A DNA stretch of 64,000 nt from JBBQFI01 sp038237805 (GTDB lineage Bacteria > Verrucomicrobiota > Verrucomicrobiia > Chthoniobacterales > UBA10450): positions 330,428 through 394,427 of the forward strand of contig JBBRYI010000001.1 in the NCBI GenBank assembly GCA_038237805.1, read 5' to 3'. Shown piece after piece: positions 26,828-36,456 of the stretch. Both the position numbers and the translations under genes were made by a program. The notes beneath the pieces were generated by a model. The model had not been told where the DNA came from and made no database searches. It was given only the letters and a program-made list of their open reading frames with translations. Every line of letters begins with the position of its first letter. Within the stretch, counting starts at the first letter, position 1.

Positions 26828-28051
26828 ATGTTCGACACAGGAACTACCGGATTCATGCTTCTAGCCACCAGCCTCGTTATGTTGATGACTCCCGGCCTCG
26901 CCTTTTTCTACGGCGGGCTCGCAGGCAGACGAAACATTCTCGGGATCATGATCCAGAGTTTCGTTTCCATGGGCGTCACCACCATCATGTGGTTTATCTG
27001 CGGTTACTCGCTCTGCTTTAGTGGCGATGCCCTGGGCGGAGTGATCGGCAATCTCGACAAGGCCTTCATGCACGGCGTGGACTTGAATTCTCCTTTCCCC
27101 GGAAATCACAAACTGCCGGAGTTCGTCTTCATGGCTTACCAAATGATGTTTGCCATCATTACGCCCGCGCTTATTACCGGCGCCTTTGTCAATCGGATAA
27201 CCTTTAAGGCCTATCTCGCGTTTCTCGTGTTGTGGCAACTGTTGGTCTATTACCCGTTCGCGCACATGATCTGGGGCGGCGGATTGCTCGCGCATTGGGG
27301 CGTGCTCGATTTCGCCGGCGGCATCGTCGTCCACGCCATCGCCGGATTCGCCGCGCTCGCTTCCGTCTTTTATGTGGGGCAACGTCGCGACAAAGAGTCG
27401 CCGCCAAACAGCATCCCGCTCATCGCCATCGGCACTGGGCTGCTCTGGTTCGGATGGTATGGTTTCAATGCCGGGAGCGAACTCGATGTCAACGCCATCA
27501 CTGGCCTCGCTTTTTTGAACACGGATGTCGCCGCGTCCTTCGCAGCTATCGTCTGGCTGGCGATCGAATGGACGGTGCAACGCAAACCAAAGTTCGTCGG
27601 ACTTCTCACTGGCGCAGTCGCGGGTCTCGCCACGATCACGCCCGCGGCAGGTTTTGTTTCATTGCCTTCGGCGGCCATTATCGGCATCGCGGCGGGAATC
27701 GTTTGCTACCTCGCGGTGCATTTGAAGAACAAGCTCGGCTGGGATGACGCACTCGATGTGTGGGGCGTGCACGGAATTGGCGGCGCGCTCGGTGTAATTC
27801 TACTTGGCGTTTTTGCTTCAAAAGCAATGAACGCCGCTGGGGCCGACGGATTGCTGGCCGGCGGAACACATTTCTTTGTCGTGCAATGTCTCGCCGTCAT
27901 TGGCGCGTCGCTTTACGCCTTCCTCTTTACCTACGCCATGCTCGCGGTGATCAATTTGTTCATGACAGTGAAAGTTTCGGGAGCCGACGAAGATTTAGGC
28001 TTGGATGCATCCCTGCACGGCGAACGCGCCTACGATTCTGGCGCGTTGTAG
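26828..28051 (+). CDS. amt: Ammonium transporter
   Basis: 407 residues from the ATG at 26828 (an earlier in-frame ATG gives a poor leader). Eleven-helix Amt/MEP/Rh protein: 'GLAFFYGGLAGRRNILGIM', 'LLAHWGVLDFAGGIVVH' (pore and signature region), 'LWFGWYGFNAGS' and 'DVWGVHGIGGALGVILLGVF' with the second pore His. Ammonium uptake across the inner membrane. No glnK is adjacent, which is unusual for amt genes. Confidence 0.95.
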   Translation: MFDTGTTGFMLLATSLVMLMTPGLAFFYGGLAGRRNILGIMIQSFVSMGVTTIMWFICGYSLCFSGDALGGVIGNLDKAFMHGVDLNSPFPGNHKLPEFVFMAYQMMFAIITPALITGAFVNRITFKAYLAFLVLWQLLVYYPFAHMIWGGGLLAHWGVLDFAGGIVVHAIAGFAALASVFYVGQRRDKESPPNSIPLIAIGTGLLWFGWYGFNAGSELDVNAITGLAFLNTDVAASFAAIVWLAIEWTVQRKPKFVGLLTGAVAGLATITPAAGFVSLPSAAIIGIAAGIVCYLAVHLKNKLGWDDALDVWGVHGIGGALGVILLGVFASKAMNAAGADGLLAGGTHFFVVQCLAVIGASLYAFLFTYAMLAVINLFMTVKVSGADEDLGLDASLHGERAYDSGAL

Positions 28052-28144
28052 CGCAATCATCTTCTGCTTCTTCGCACACTCCCGCAGCGCGGCGATATGC
28101 ACTACTCGTTAGGCCGTCGCGCGTGCTATGAAAAGCGGCGATGT

Positions 28145-28522
28145 TTACTTCTCGTCGCCCGTACGAGGCAGAAATTCTTCGCGCACGATCTTGCCGTCCT
28201 TCACTGTGTAGACGCCGACTTCCGACAGCTGCATCCGCTCTTTTGAATTCTTATCGGTCACGTCGATATCGTATTGCACTACGAACCGATCATGCGCCAC
28301 GAACGGGCCGCTGACTTTCGCGCTGTGCACTTCCATGTTCTTCTCCCACCAATCGGTCTTGCCTCGCACTGCCTCGATCCCACGACTTTCGAAGGATCCA
28401 CCTTCCATCGCGCGCGCTTCGACGCTGACAATATCGTTTGCATACAAACTATCGATCGCCTCTCGCCACGCTTGCTTCCCCGTCAGTTCCACAACTTTGT
28501 TCGCAACTTCTTGAGTGTTCAT
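28145..28522 (-). CDS. SnoaL-like (NTF2 fold) protein
   Basis: 125 residues: 'WREAIDSLYANDIVSVEA', 'GGSFESRGIEAVRGKTDWWE' and 'VVQYDIDVTDKNSKERMQLSEVGVYTVKDGKI' region make up one SnoaL/NTF2-like domain. Small cytoplasmic binding protein or isomerase of unknown substrate. Confidence 0.8.
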   Translation of the reverse strand: MNTQEVANKVVELTGKQAWREAIDSLYANDIVSVEARAMEGGSFESRGIEAVRGKTDWWEKNMEVHSAKVSGPFVAHDRFVVQYDIDVTDKNSKERMQLSEVGVYTVKDGKIVREEFLPRTGDEK

Positions 28523-28572
28523 ACTTCAGGACTAACACCGATCTTCATCTCCGCAAAATCACGTTTGGGGCA

Positions 28573-29481
28573 TCAAAGAAACTTAACGAGCGCGTCGGTT
28601 GTTTCCTGAGGTCGTTCCTCCAGAATCCAATGGCCGGTGTTCTTGAGCACGACCACCGTGACATTATCCGCGACCAGCTTTATCTGCGCCGCGAGCTCGT
28701 TGCCTAACGACTTCTCACCACCGATCGACAAAACCGGCATCGTCAATTTCTTCTGCGAGAGTTGGGCAAAGTCTTTAGCTAATTGCGGCCAGGAAGCGAA
28801 GTAGGCCCACGCAGCACGCATTCGTCCCGGTCGCGAGTACGCCGCTGTGTAAGCTTTCCGTTCCGCCTCGGGAATGGAGCGCGTCTTATCGGCGGCGAAA
28901 ACATTCCAGAAATACTCGAAGTAAGTGCGCTCTCGTCCCTTTACCAGGGCCTCGGGGTATTCACCGTGGAAACGAAAATGCCAAATGTTTGGCGCATTGT
29001 AGATCGCTTCCCAGCCTGCCACGCCGGGAAGAAATGCATCCATGACGACGAGCTTCTCAGTTTCCGCGGGAAACTGCGTGGCATAAGCGTATGCCACCAT
29101 CAGACCAATGTCGTGACCGACGACTCTCGCTCTCTCGACGCCTAACGAGCGAACGAGCGCATGAATGCGCGTCGCGGAAGTTTTCATATCCAGGCCGTTT
29201 GCGGGAATAGCGGAGTCGCCAATGCCCGGCAGATCGGGTGCGATGACGGTGAATCGCTCCGCCAGCAATGGGATAATTGGTCTCCACATCCGCGAAGTTT
29301 CCGCGTACCCGTGCAGCAGAATCACCGCCGGTCCGTGACCCGCGGTCATGTAATGCAATTGCACGCCGTCGATCCCCGCTGTGCGCGAAGTGATGTTTTT
29401 GTCTGGCGGTTCGGCGCAAATCGGCCTCGACAACAAAGCGCATACAACCAGGGCGAGACAAAGTTTAAAAACAGATTTCAT
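28573..29481 (-). CDS. Exported alpha/beta hydrolase, epoxide hydrolase-like
   Basis: 302 residues with a signal peptide (1-23, 'RPICAEP'). HGY oxyanion loop 'VILLHGYAETSRMW', nucleophile elbow 'VVGHDIGLMVAYAYA' (Asp nucleophile, typical of epoxide hydrolases and haloalkane dehalogenases) and catalytic His in 'NTGHWILEERP'. Periplasmic hydrolysis of an epoxide or halide is plausible. Two motif copies (28703, 29141) are read 'KSLG' and 'RSLG'. Confidence 0.88.
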   Translation of the reverse strand: MKSVFKLCLALVVCALLSRPICAEPPDKNITSRTAGIDGVQLHYMTAGHGPAVILLHGYAETSRMWRPIIPLLAERFTVIAPDLPGIGDSAIPANGLDMKTSATRIHALVRSLGVERARVVGHDIGLMVAYAYATQFPAETEKLVVMDAFLPGVAGWEAIYNAPNIWHFRFHGEYPEALVKGRERTYFEYFWNVFAADKTRSIPEAERKAYTAAYSRPGRMRAAWAYFASWPQLAKDFAQLSQKKLTMPVLSIGGEKSLGNELAAQIKLVADNVTVVVLKNTGHWILEERPQETTDALVKFL

Positions 29482-29522
29482 AAGAACTCTAACGATCCTT
29501 CAACTGGTTGCGACTACCTGCT

Positions 29523-29891
29523 CTACTGAGGCGCCTGTCCCAGTGTAAAATCCCGGCCGGTCGTGATGTGTTGCGGATTCGCCTCAGCAGCTCTCCTGGC
29601 GATCCACCGAGCTTTCATCGCAGCAGCGAGCTGCGCGCGACGTTCTGGTGAGAGATTCAGTTTTCTCCTCACTTTCCTAGCCGCGCTTCGTCTCTTCGCG
29701 GCTGCCGGTTTCACTTGAGACTTAGCGGATATGCGACGTTTCTTCTTTTGGGTTAATGTCGAAGACTTAATTTTCTCGGCTGCTGGCGCTCTCGTTTTAA
29801 GTTTCCGTTTCAGCTTGGTGAGCTTCTTTGCACCCTCTTTTAGGCGAGCTTCAAGCCGACGGATCTTTTTCCTGAGATTCTTCAGCTTCAT
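29523..29891 (-). CDS. Highly basic, possibly nucleoid-associated protein
   Basis: 122 residues, very rich in Lys/Arg. The N-terminal half is a predicted coiled coil ('LRKKIRRLEARLKEGAKKL'), followed by a histone-H1-like Ala/Lys stretch and 'LSPERRAQLAAAMKARWIA', a short motif found in many basic bacterial proteins. DNA or RNA binding is inferred from composition only. Next to another uncharacterised small gene at 29946. Confidence 0.6.
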   Translation of the reverse strand: MKLKNLRKKIRRLEARLKEGAKKLTKLKRKLKTRAPAAEKIKSSTLTQKKKRRISAKSQVKPAAAKRRSAARKVRRKLNLSPERRAQLAAAMKARWIARRAAEANPQHITTGRDFTLGQAPQ

Positions 29892-29945
29892 AATTACATC
29901 AACAGTGCGCCCACTTGCGCTGAAGACAAATGGAGGATTGGAAGC

Positions 29946-30365
29946 TTAACTCGATGGCTTCAAACTCTCGCACTTCGCTTGATAACTCTCGATCAAGGAA
30001 GCGATCTTGGTTTGAAAACTGTCTTGAGCGGAATACAGCGCACCGATCGGTTCGGAGAATTCTTTCTGTTTGAGTTCCTCTTCAATCGTCAGAATCAATC
30101 CGGCCAGCGTCTCGATATTCGCGCGGGAATGGAACTCCATCTCTTTCAGTTTCGAGAGTACGGCTTCAGACTTTTCCAGATCACCGGGAATTGGCTCTAC
30201 TTTCGCGACCGTGGGCGTGCCCTCGACCGCGTCGTTCTGATCCGCCGCGGCGGCGGCTTTCGTTCCGCGTTTTTTAGTCGGCTTGGCCCCCGGGGCGGAT
30301 TCGGGATGATGCTCTTTCTCCTGCGTGACTTTCTTGTTGTGGGCAACGTTTCGTGGATCGGACAT
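29946..30365 (-). CDS. Conserved hypothetical protein, helical
   Basis: 139 residues: a disordered Lys/Ala-rich N-terminus (1-60) and a helical C-terminus ('LEKSEAVLSKLKEMEFHSRA', 'LAGLILTIEEELKQKEF'). No family recognised. It may be co-transcribed with the basic protein at 29523 (54-base gap). Confidence 0.6.
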   Translation of the reverse strand: MSDPRNVAHNKKVTQEKEHHPESAPGAKPTKKRGTKAAAAADQNDAVEGTPTVAKVEPIPGDLEKSEAVLSKLKEMEFHSRANIETLAGLILTIEEELKQKEFSEPIGALYSAQDSFQTKIASLIESYQAKCESLKPSS

Positions 30366-30517
30366 GCTTACTGATACACCGACTACGCGCTTTCGCCTCG
30401 ATCAGTAGTTCAGTTTCGCGAACATTAACTTCTCTCAATCACGCAATCGTTTCCAGGCGTAAAACGCAAATAAGTAATGACCATCCGCCTCTTCTCAGAT
30501 AGAAAGCGCGCGACTTC

Positions 30518-31939
30518 ATGCTTTTCAATTCGCTCACGTTCGTAGTTTTTTTCGCAGTCGTGGTGACGCTCTACTGGAGTATCCGCTCCTGGAACGCGCG
30601 AAAAAATCTGCTCGTCGTCGCCAGCTATATTTTTTACGGCGCGTGGAACCCGCCCTTTGCTGCGCTGCTCTTTTCCACAACGGCGATGGATTTTTGGCTC
30701 GGACGAAGAATCGCAAAGGCGAAAAATAAACGTTCCCGTCGCGCATGGTTGGTTGCCAGCGTTTGCATGAACCTGAGCATGCTCGGTTTCTTCAAATACG
30801 GGAATTTTTTGCTGGAGAATTTCCAATGGCTGCTCGCGCGCATCGGCATCATTTATCAACCACCGCATCTCGACATTCTTTTGCCCGTCGGCATCTCGTT
30901 TTACACATTTCATTCTCTCTCCTACACGCTCGACATTTATCGCGGAGTATTAGAGCCGACAAAATCTCTGCGCGATTTCGTCCTCGCTGTTTCGTTTTTT
31001 CCTCAGCTCGTCGCGGGGCCGATTGTGCGTGCGGGTGATTTTCTCCCGCAACTTGTCAGGGCGCCAGGATTGCGCGTCGGCCAATTTCTTTGGGGGCTAT
31101 TGCTCATGACGCTCGGCTTATTCGAAAAAATCGTGCTCGCCGACACGATGCTTGCCGGTTCCGCCGATCGCATCTTTGGCTACGGCGGTCCGCTCATCGC
31201 ACTTGATTCCTGGATGGGCGTCATCGCCTTCGCTGGACAGATCTTTTTTGATTTCGCCGGCTATTCTACCTGCGCGATCGGTGCAGCTCTCTGCCTTGGC
31301 TTCCATCTAAAAGATAATTTCCGCTTTCCGTACGCAGCTATTGGGTTTTCTGATTTCTGGCGACGCTGGCATATTTCACTCTCCACCTTCCTGCGCGATT
31401 ACCTTTATATCCCGCTCGGTGGTAATCGAGTTGGATGGACGCAGGCGGCGGTCAATCTCGTCATCGTGATGTTCCTGGGTGGTCTCTGGCATGGCGCAGC
31501 CTGGACGTTCGTGGTCTGGGGATTACTTCACGGTTTCTATCTCGTGATCGAGCACGCCTTGCGAGCCATCTTCGGAAACAAGGCCTGGACCGACTCATTC
31601 GCGGCGAAACTTCTGCTCGGTCTTGTCACTTATGGCGCGGTTTGCATCGCCTGGGTATTTTTTCGCGCATCCGATTTCAAAATTGCCCTACGAATGCTGA
31701 GCGGAATGTTCGGCGGACACGCGCATGGCGAGGCCATTCTTGCAACACGCGAAATGTTGCAAATCGGAATCGTCACCTTCTTTATGATTCTCGCGCATTG
31801 GTCGCTGCGCGAGATCAACATCGAAACTGCCGTGGCGCGTTTGCCGCGCTGGGTTGTGACCGCGGCATGGGCACTGATGGCCTCCGCCATCATCTTCACT
31901 CAAGGAAACAGCAATGCCTTCATCTACTTCCAATTCTAA
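30518..31939 (+). CDS. MBOAT-family membrane O-acyltransferase (AlgI/PatA-like)
   Basis: 473 residues with about eleven membrane segments. 'MLFNSLTFVVFFAVVVTLYW' start, 'YIFYGAWNPPFAALL', 'LPVGISFYTFHSLSYTLDIYRG' region and the catalytic histidine in 'GGLWHGAAWTFVVWGLLHG' are AlgI/PatA marks. It moves acyl (usually acetyl) groups across the membrane to a periplasmic polysaccharide or peptidoglycan via a partner. It overlaps the next gene by 26 bases, which encodes a likely partner. Confidence 0.93.
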   Translation: MLFNSLTFVVFFAVVVTLYWSIRSWNARKNLLVVASYIFYGAWNPPFAALLFSTTAMDFWLGRRIAKAKNKRSRRAWLVASVCMNLSMLGFFKYGNFLLENFQWLLARIGIIYQPPHLDILLPVGISFYTFHSLSYTLDIYRGVLEPTKSLRDFVLAVSFFPQLVAGPIVRAGDFLPQLVRAPGLRVGQFLWGLLLMTLGLFEKIVLADTMLAGSADRIFGYGGPLIALDSWMGVIAFAGQIFFDFAGYSTCAIGAALCLGFHLKDNFRFPYAAIGFSDFWRRWHISLSTFLRDYLYIPLGGNRVGWTQAAVNLVIVMFLGGLWHGAAWTFVVWGLLHGFYLVIEHALRAIFGNKAWTDSFAAKLLLGLVTYGAVCIAWVFFRASDFKIALRMLSGMFGGHAHGEAILATREMLQIGIVTFFMILAHWSLREINIETAVARLPRWVVTAAWALMASAIIFTQGNSNAFIYFQF

Positions 31940-33053
31940 AAGTAAACTTCGGTTGCCCCGTTTGTTCTTTGCCAAGCCGTCGGAAATTGTTCCACGCGAT
32001 TACGAGCGAACGGTTCCGCAGGTGCCATGGCGCGGCATGACCGTCATTGTTGCGCTCATTGTTATCGCCGCAGCGTCGATGTGGGAAATTTATGTCCGCT
32101 CCATCGGGTACGGTCCGACTCTAAACGATAACGAAGATCTCTGGGCGATGACACGCCGGCGCGTGCAACCTGAGTCTCTCGTCATCATCGGTGATTCACG
32201 CGCCTGGTTTGATCTCGATCTCGACGAGTTGGAGAAAGGATTGGGCAAGCGGCCCGTTCAACTCGCGGCACCGGGGAGTTGCGCCTACCCAGTGCTGGCA
32301 GACCTGGCCAATGACGAACGTTTCCACGGCACAATTATCTGCAGCATCTTGCCGCGTTTGTTCTTCGCGCCGCCCGGATCGCCGCCGTTAGAGCGCTCCG
32401 AAAAGACCGTTCGGCGCTATCACACACAAACTTTAGCCCAACGCGCGAGCGAGTCGCTCGCCATCCCGCTGGAGGAACATGTCGCTTTTCTGAAACAACA
32501 AGACCTCACACTCGATGAACTTCTGAGAGACTTGCCGATTCCCGATCGGCCTGGCGCACTTGTTCCGCCGCGTCTTCCACCATATTTCCAGTCGGTTGAT
32601 CGGGAACGTCGCGCCCGCATGATCGAGCGGTGTGCCCAACCCGGAGAATTGCAGAGCAGGATTCGGCATCGGTGGTTCCGCCTTTTCACCCCGCCTCCGC
32701 CGCCGGCCTACATTCCGAAAGAAGCGTTCATGGCGAAAATGAAGGAGGCGATCGAAGCTCGCTTCCATGATACGACTGGCGCGGTCGAGAAAGTTCGGGC
32801 TCGCGGTGGCAAGATCGTTTTTGTTCGTCTGCCTGTTTCGGGCGAACTCAAAGCGCTCGAAGATCGAACGACACCGCGCAATCAAATTTGGGATCGAGTG
32901 ATCAAGGACACCGGAGTTCCCGGAATTTACTTTGAAGATTTTCCCGAGCTCTCAGGTTTCAATTGCCCGGAATGGTCGCATCTTTCCGCCGGTGACGCCG
33001 TCGAATTCAGCAAACGCCTCGTCCCGCACTTGCGTAACGCTTTACAAATGTAG
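31914..33053 (+). CDS. Membrane-anchored SGNH-hydrolase-like partner of the MBOAT protein
   Basis: 379 residues. One membrane anchor (about 43-60, 'MTVIVALIVIAAASMW'), then an SGNH-type block 'LVIIGDSRAWFDLDLDEL' with the GDS nucleophile and a late 'CPEWSHLSAGDAVEFSKRL' which supplies the His block. AlgJ/AlgX/DltD-type proteins take acyl groups from the MBOAT and place them on glycans. The overlap with the MBOAT gene strongly supports this pairing; the substrate is unknown. Confidence 0.75.
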   Translation: MPSSTSNSKSKLRLPRLFFAKPSEIVPRDYERTVPQVPWRGMTVIVALIVIAAASMWEIYVRSIGYGPTLNDNEDLWAMTRRRVQPESLVIIGDSRAWFDLDLDELEKGLGKRPVQLAAPGSCAYPVLADLANDERFHGTIICSILPRLFFAPPGSPPLERSEKTVRRYHTQTLAQRASESLAIPLEEHVAFLKQQDLTLDELLRDLPIPDRPGALVPPRLPPYFQSVDRERRARMIERCAQPGELQSRIRHRWFRLFTPPPPPAYIPKEAFMAKMKEAIEARFHDTTGAVEKVRARGGKIVFVRLPVSGELKALEDRTTPRNQIWDRVIKDTGVPGIYFEDFPELSGFNCPEWSHLSAGDAVEFSKRLVPHLRNALQM

Positions 33054-33159
33054 CCGCCGTTGCCCGCCCTCGGTGTGAGTCGCTGTTTTTACGTTGCCCC
33101 AAAAAGGCAGAAGAAGTTACCATCGCGGCCTGCCCACCCTTCAGGTTGAGCAGGCTCGA

Positions 33160-33702
33160 ATGATTCAACAACAATCTCCCATTCTGTCAGGCATTCGCGA
33201 TCAGGCCACGACTACACCCGAAGGCGACAGGATTGGCTCTTTGCCGGCGGGCGTCACCACGCGCGACCTCACTACTCATGTCGATGAGCGCGGAACGGTG
33301 TTCGAGATGTTCGATTCGCGATGGCAATGGCATGCCGATCCACTCGTCTTCGCCTACACTTTCTCGCTCCGTCCCGGAATGATCAAAGGCTGGGGCATGC
33401 ACAAGTTGCATGACGATCGCTACTGCATTCTCTCGGGTGAACTTTTGCTCGTACTCTTTGATGATCGAAGCGACTCGCCGACGCGCGGTCTCGTTGCCAA
33501 GATCGTTCTTTCGCAATATCGCCGACAGCTCATCAATATCCCGGCAGGTGTCTGGCATGCGAACCAAAACATCGGCGGCGAAGATGTCGTGGTCGTGAAT
33601 TTTCCCAGCCGGCCCTACGATCACGACGAGCCGGATAAATACCGATTGCCGATCGATACGGACAAAATTCCCTACCGGTTCGAGCAGGTGCGCGGTGGGT
33701 GA
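33160..33702 (+). CDS. RmlC-like sugar-nucleotide epimerase/cupin A
   Basis: 180 residues from the ATG at 33160 (TTG at 33094 is less likely). RmlC/WxcM-type cupin: 'DERGTVFEMFDS', 'IKGWGMHKLHDDRYCILSG' and 'INIPAGVWHANQNIGGEDVV' with the His/Asp pairs of dTDP-4-keto-sugar 3,5-epimerases and isomerases. It is a full-length paralogue of the protein at 34765, separated by a GT2 gene in the opposite direction. Probably acts on a nucleotide sugar for surface glycan. Confidence 0.85.
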   Translation: MIQQQSPILSGIRDQATTTPEGDRIGSLPAGVTTRDLTTHVDERGTVFEMFDSRWQWHADPLVFAYTFSLRPGMIKGWGMHKLHDDRYCILSGELLLVLFDDRSDSPTRGLVAKIVLSQYRRQLINIPAGVWHANQNIGGEDVVVVNFPSRPYDHDEPDKYRLPIDTDKIPYRFEQVRGG

Positions 33703-33742
33703 AACGTAATTAAGCAAGCGGCGGGACCGCAACATCGACATC

Positions 33743-34687
33743 TCAGACATCGGTCCGAATACCCTTCGTCGCCAGGTTACGCGAAAGAATGCGTCGCATT
33801 CTCGCGCGCAACAGCAAACGCAGCGGCCAGCGTTCGCGTCCGTAAAACTCGATTGCTACCCGCACAAAAACCTTTCGCGCATGCGAACACGCGATCGCCG
33901 CTTCCCGCAGCGCGTGTTTCAATGGTTGCTTTGCGCCTTGACGAGTAAGGCGCGAAAAGCAGACGGCACTATCTAATAAGAGTTGCGCGGCGAAGCCGGA
34001 GGGATTTTTCCGCATCGCTTCAAGGGTGGCCGGCTGCGGACGCGAACCGGTTCCGCTGTAGTTTCGCCAGCGGCCAGCAGGAAATTTTACTACTCCGAGT
34101 GAACTGACGAATTCAATTCGCAGACCGGCGAGAAAAACTCGCCGCGTATAATCGTAGTCGCTACTCCAGTGTAATTCGGCCGGATTTCTCCAGCGTCCGA
34201 TTTTTTCCACAACGTCCCGGCGATGCAACCACGACGATGGCGGAAATCCATGCCGTTCGTAGGTGACGCCATTCGCGGGTGGACCGGCAAGATCGAGAAT
34301 TCCATTTGGCCCAACATTCACCAAAAGATCATGGACAAAGTCAGCACCGGATTTTTCAGCGTGGGTTACAAGTGCGGACAAGTGCCACGGCAACCACAAA
34401 TCATCATGCCCGAGATAAGCGATGTATCGGCCGCGCGCGCGTTGCAGTCCTTCGTTGTTAGGCCGCCATTGGTTGCCGCTGTTTTGGGCCAGGTTAAACC
34501 AGTGCAAACGCGCATCCGCGAAACTTGCCACTTCCTCTTCGCTCCCATCAGTGCAGGCGTCGCCGATAATCCATGCTTCGAAATCCGCGAGCGTTTGCGC
34601 GATGAGACTTTGCAGCGCGCAGCGAAGCGTCGCGCGACTGTTGTAGGTTGGGATGATCACAGTCACCGCCGGAATCTCTTCGTTCAT
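33743..34687 (-). CDS. Glycosyltransferase family 2
   Basis: 314 residues from the ATG at 34687. GT-A fold: 'AVTVIIPTYNSRATLRCALQ' start, acidic 'DACTDGSEE' and 'YLGHDDLWLPWHL' (metal-binding DxD type). It transfers sugar from a nucleotide sugar to a growing glycan or other acceptor. It lies between two RmlC-like genes on the opposite strand. Confidence 0.9.
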   Translation of the reverse strand: MNEEIPAVTVIIPTYNSRATLRCALQSLIAQTLADFEAWIIGDACTDGSEEEVASFADARLHWFNLAQNSGNQWRPNNEGLQRARGRYIAYLGHDDLWLPWHLSALVTHAEKSGADFVHDLLVNVGPNGILDLAGPPANGVTYERHGFPPSSWLHRRDVVEKIGRWRNPAELHWSSDYDYTRRVFLAGLRIEFVSSLGVVKFPAGRWRNYSGTGSRPQPATLEAMRKNPSGFAAQLLLDSAVCFSRLTRQGAKQPLKHALREAAIACSHARKVFVRVAIEFYGRERWPLRLLLRARMRRILSRNLATKGIRTDV

Positions 34688-34764
34688 CCGGGGAATAATT
34701 GAAGAATCGAGATCAAACTCCAATTCCTTTCGTTTGCTTGCGAGCTCGACCAGTTATCTTTACG

Positions 34765-35334
34765 ATGAAACGCGTGAATAATCCGACACGAATCACACCG
34801 TTGGATCGTCAACAGCCGCCGGTGAAAAAGGATGTGCAAACGGTCACGCCGGAGGGCGTGTCGATTCAGCCGCTGATCGATGGCGTAATTATTCGGCCCG
34901 CGGTCACACTCTCCGACGATCGGGGAACACTTTGCGAAATTCTGAATCCCGCTTGGAACGTGCATCCCGCGCCGCTGACTTACGTATATCAATTCACTAT
35001 TCGACCGGGCAAAATCAAAGGCTGGCATGTGCACCATCTTCATGATGATCGAATCTTCATTAGTCAGGGCGAGTTGCGAGTCGTGCTGTATGACGATCGC
35101 CCTAACTCACCGACTTATCGGATGATCAACGAAATTTACCGGACCGATCGACAGCGTTCGCTCATGATCATTCCCGCGTTTGTGTTCCATGCGCACCAAA
35201 ATATCGGCGCTACTGATGCATTGATGATCAGCAGCCCAACGCGCACTTACAATCACGCCGACCCCGATGTTTTCCGATTACCGATCGAAAACGATTACAT
35301 TCCGTACCGATTCGATGAAAAGCTCGGCTGGTAA
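34765..35334 (+). CDS. RmlC-like sugar-nucleotide epimerase/cupin B
   Basis: 189 residues from the ATG at 34765. Same layout as the copy at 33160: 'DDRGTLCEILNPAW', 'IKGWHVHHLHDDRIFIS', 'IPAFVFHAHQNIGATDALM' and the ending 'DYIPYRFDEKLGW'. The two genes are tandem-type paralogues in the same orientation. Divergent from the GT2 start by under 80 bases. Confidence 0.85.
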   Translation: MKRVNNPTRITPLDRQQPPVKKDVQTVTPEGVSIQPLIDGVIIRPAVTLSDDRGTLCEILNPAWNVHPAPLTYVYQFTIRPGKIKGWHVHHLHDDRIFISQGELRVVLYDDRPNSPTYRMINEIYRTDRQRSLMIIPAFVFHAHQNIGATDALMISSPTRTYNHADPDVFRLPIENDYIPYRFDEKLGW

Positions 35335-35524
35335 GGCCACCGCCACTGATCTTCAGTCAGGGAACGTTTCGGGACACACTCCCTAGCCGTCCGAAGTCTG
35401 ACCTTAGTTTGTTAGGCACCATCGGGCGCGAGAGTGTTCCGGAGTTGGCGTTAATACCAATCCGTTTCTCGTGAATATGCTCGCTTTCGCTGGTCAGAGT
35501 TGATCTTCTTGGAAGACCTGCGCA

Positions 35525-36316
35525 ATGAGCACCATCGGAATAGTGGAAAGCCTCTGGCGTTATCCGGTCAAAAGCATGCGGGGCGAAGAGTTGAACGAAA
35601 TGTTCGCAGGCTACGCGGGTGTTTATGGCGATCGCCTCTTCGCCTTTGAAAGTTCGGCTAGTCGAAAGGGATTTCCGTTTTTCACCGGACGCGAGCAACA
35701 CCAGATGATTCGATACCGGCCGCGCTTTCGTGATGCAGACAAGGCCGCCCAGCCTGTGAATTGGACGGAAGCACAGAAACTGCCCCCCGGAGCAAATCCA
35801 ATTTCAGCTAGTCCCGCCGAGTTGATGATTGATGTCCAAACACCCGAAGGAAAAACCATCGCGATCGATGACCCCGCATTGATCGATAGTCTTTGCGCCG
35901 GTGTCGATGCGAAACACAACCTGACATTGCTTCGTTCGGACAAGGCCATCACCGATTGTCGTCCGTTATCGATTTTCGCCGTGCAAACGGCAAAAAAACT
36001 CAGCGAAGAAACTGGGATCACTGTCGACAAGCGGCGCTTCCGCGCAAACGTCTATTTGGATTTAGCTTCCTCCGAAGGTTTCGCCGAAAACGAATTTGTC
36101 GGCCGGTCGTTGCGCATTGGACCGAAAGTAGTCATCTCGATTCTGGAGCGCGATCCGCGCTGCATGATGATCACGCTCGATCCTGATACCGGAGAAAAAG
36201 AGCCGGCGTTATTGAAAAAAGTTGCACAAGCGCACAACGGCCTGGCCGGGCTTTATGGTGCCGTGCTCGTGGAAGGCACGTTGCACAAAGGCGATTCCGT
36301 TGAGTTACTAAACTAG
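35525..36316 (+). CDS. MOSC domain protein
   Basis: 263 residues: MOSC N-terminal beta-barrel ('IGIVESLWRYPVKSMRGEEL') and MOSC core with the conserved Cys in 'ERDPRCMMITLDPDTGE' (about 219-235). Relatives carry molybdenum cofactor or bound sulfur (mARC/YcbX). The substrate is unknown. A decayed second copy of the C-terminal part lies at 46257-46400. Confidence 0.9.
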   Translation: MSTIGIVESLWRYPVKSMRGEELNEMFAGYAGVYGDRLFAFESSASRKGFPFFTGREQHQMIRYRPRFRDADKAAQPVNWTEAQKLPPGANPISASPAELMIDVQTPEGKTIAIDDPALIDSLCAGVDAKHNLTLLRSDKAITDCRPLSIFAVQTAKKLSEETGITVDKRRFRANVYLDLASSEGFAENEFVGRSLRIGPKVVISILERDPRCMMITLDPDTGEKEPALLKKVAQAHNGLAGLYGAVLVEGTLHKGDSVELLN

Positions 36317-36456
36317 GTCGCACCTTCCATCGAATCACGACTCGCTCGGCAAATTGACAGCCGCGCACACGATTGCGAAAAAGAAAGATCACATGCTGCA
36401 CCTACCCGCGAGAAAAGAGCCTAACGACAAGATAGAAATTCAGGATCCGGATTGGC

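Noticed and set aside
30425..30913. Minus-strand frame opposite the MBOAT gene start
   Set aside because: It overlaps a highly conserved MBOAT protein and is rich in random charged residues.
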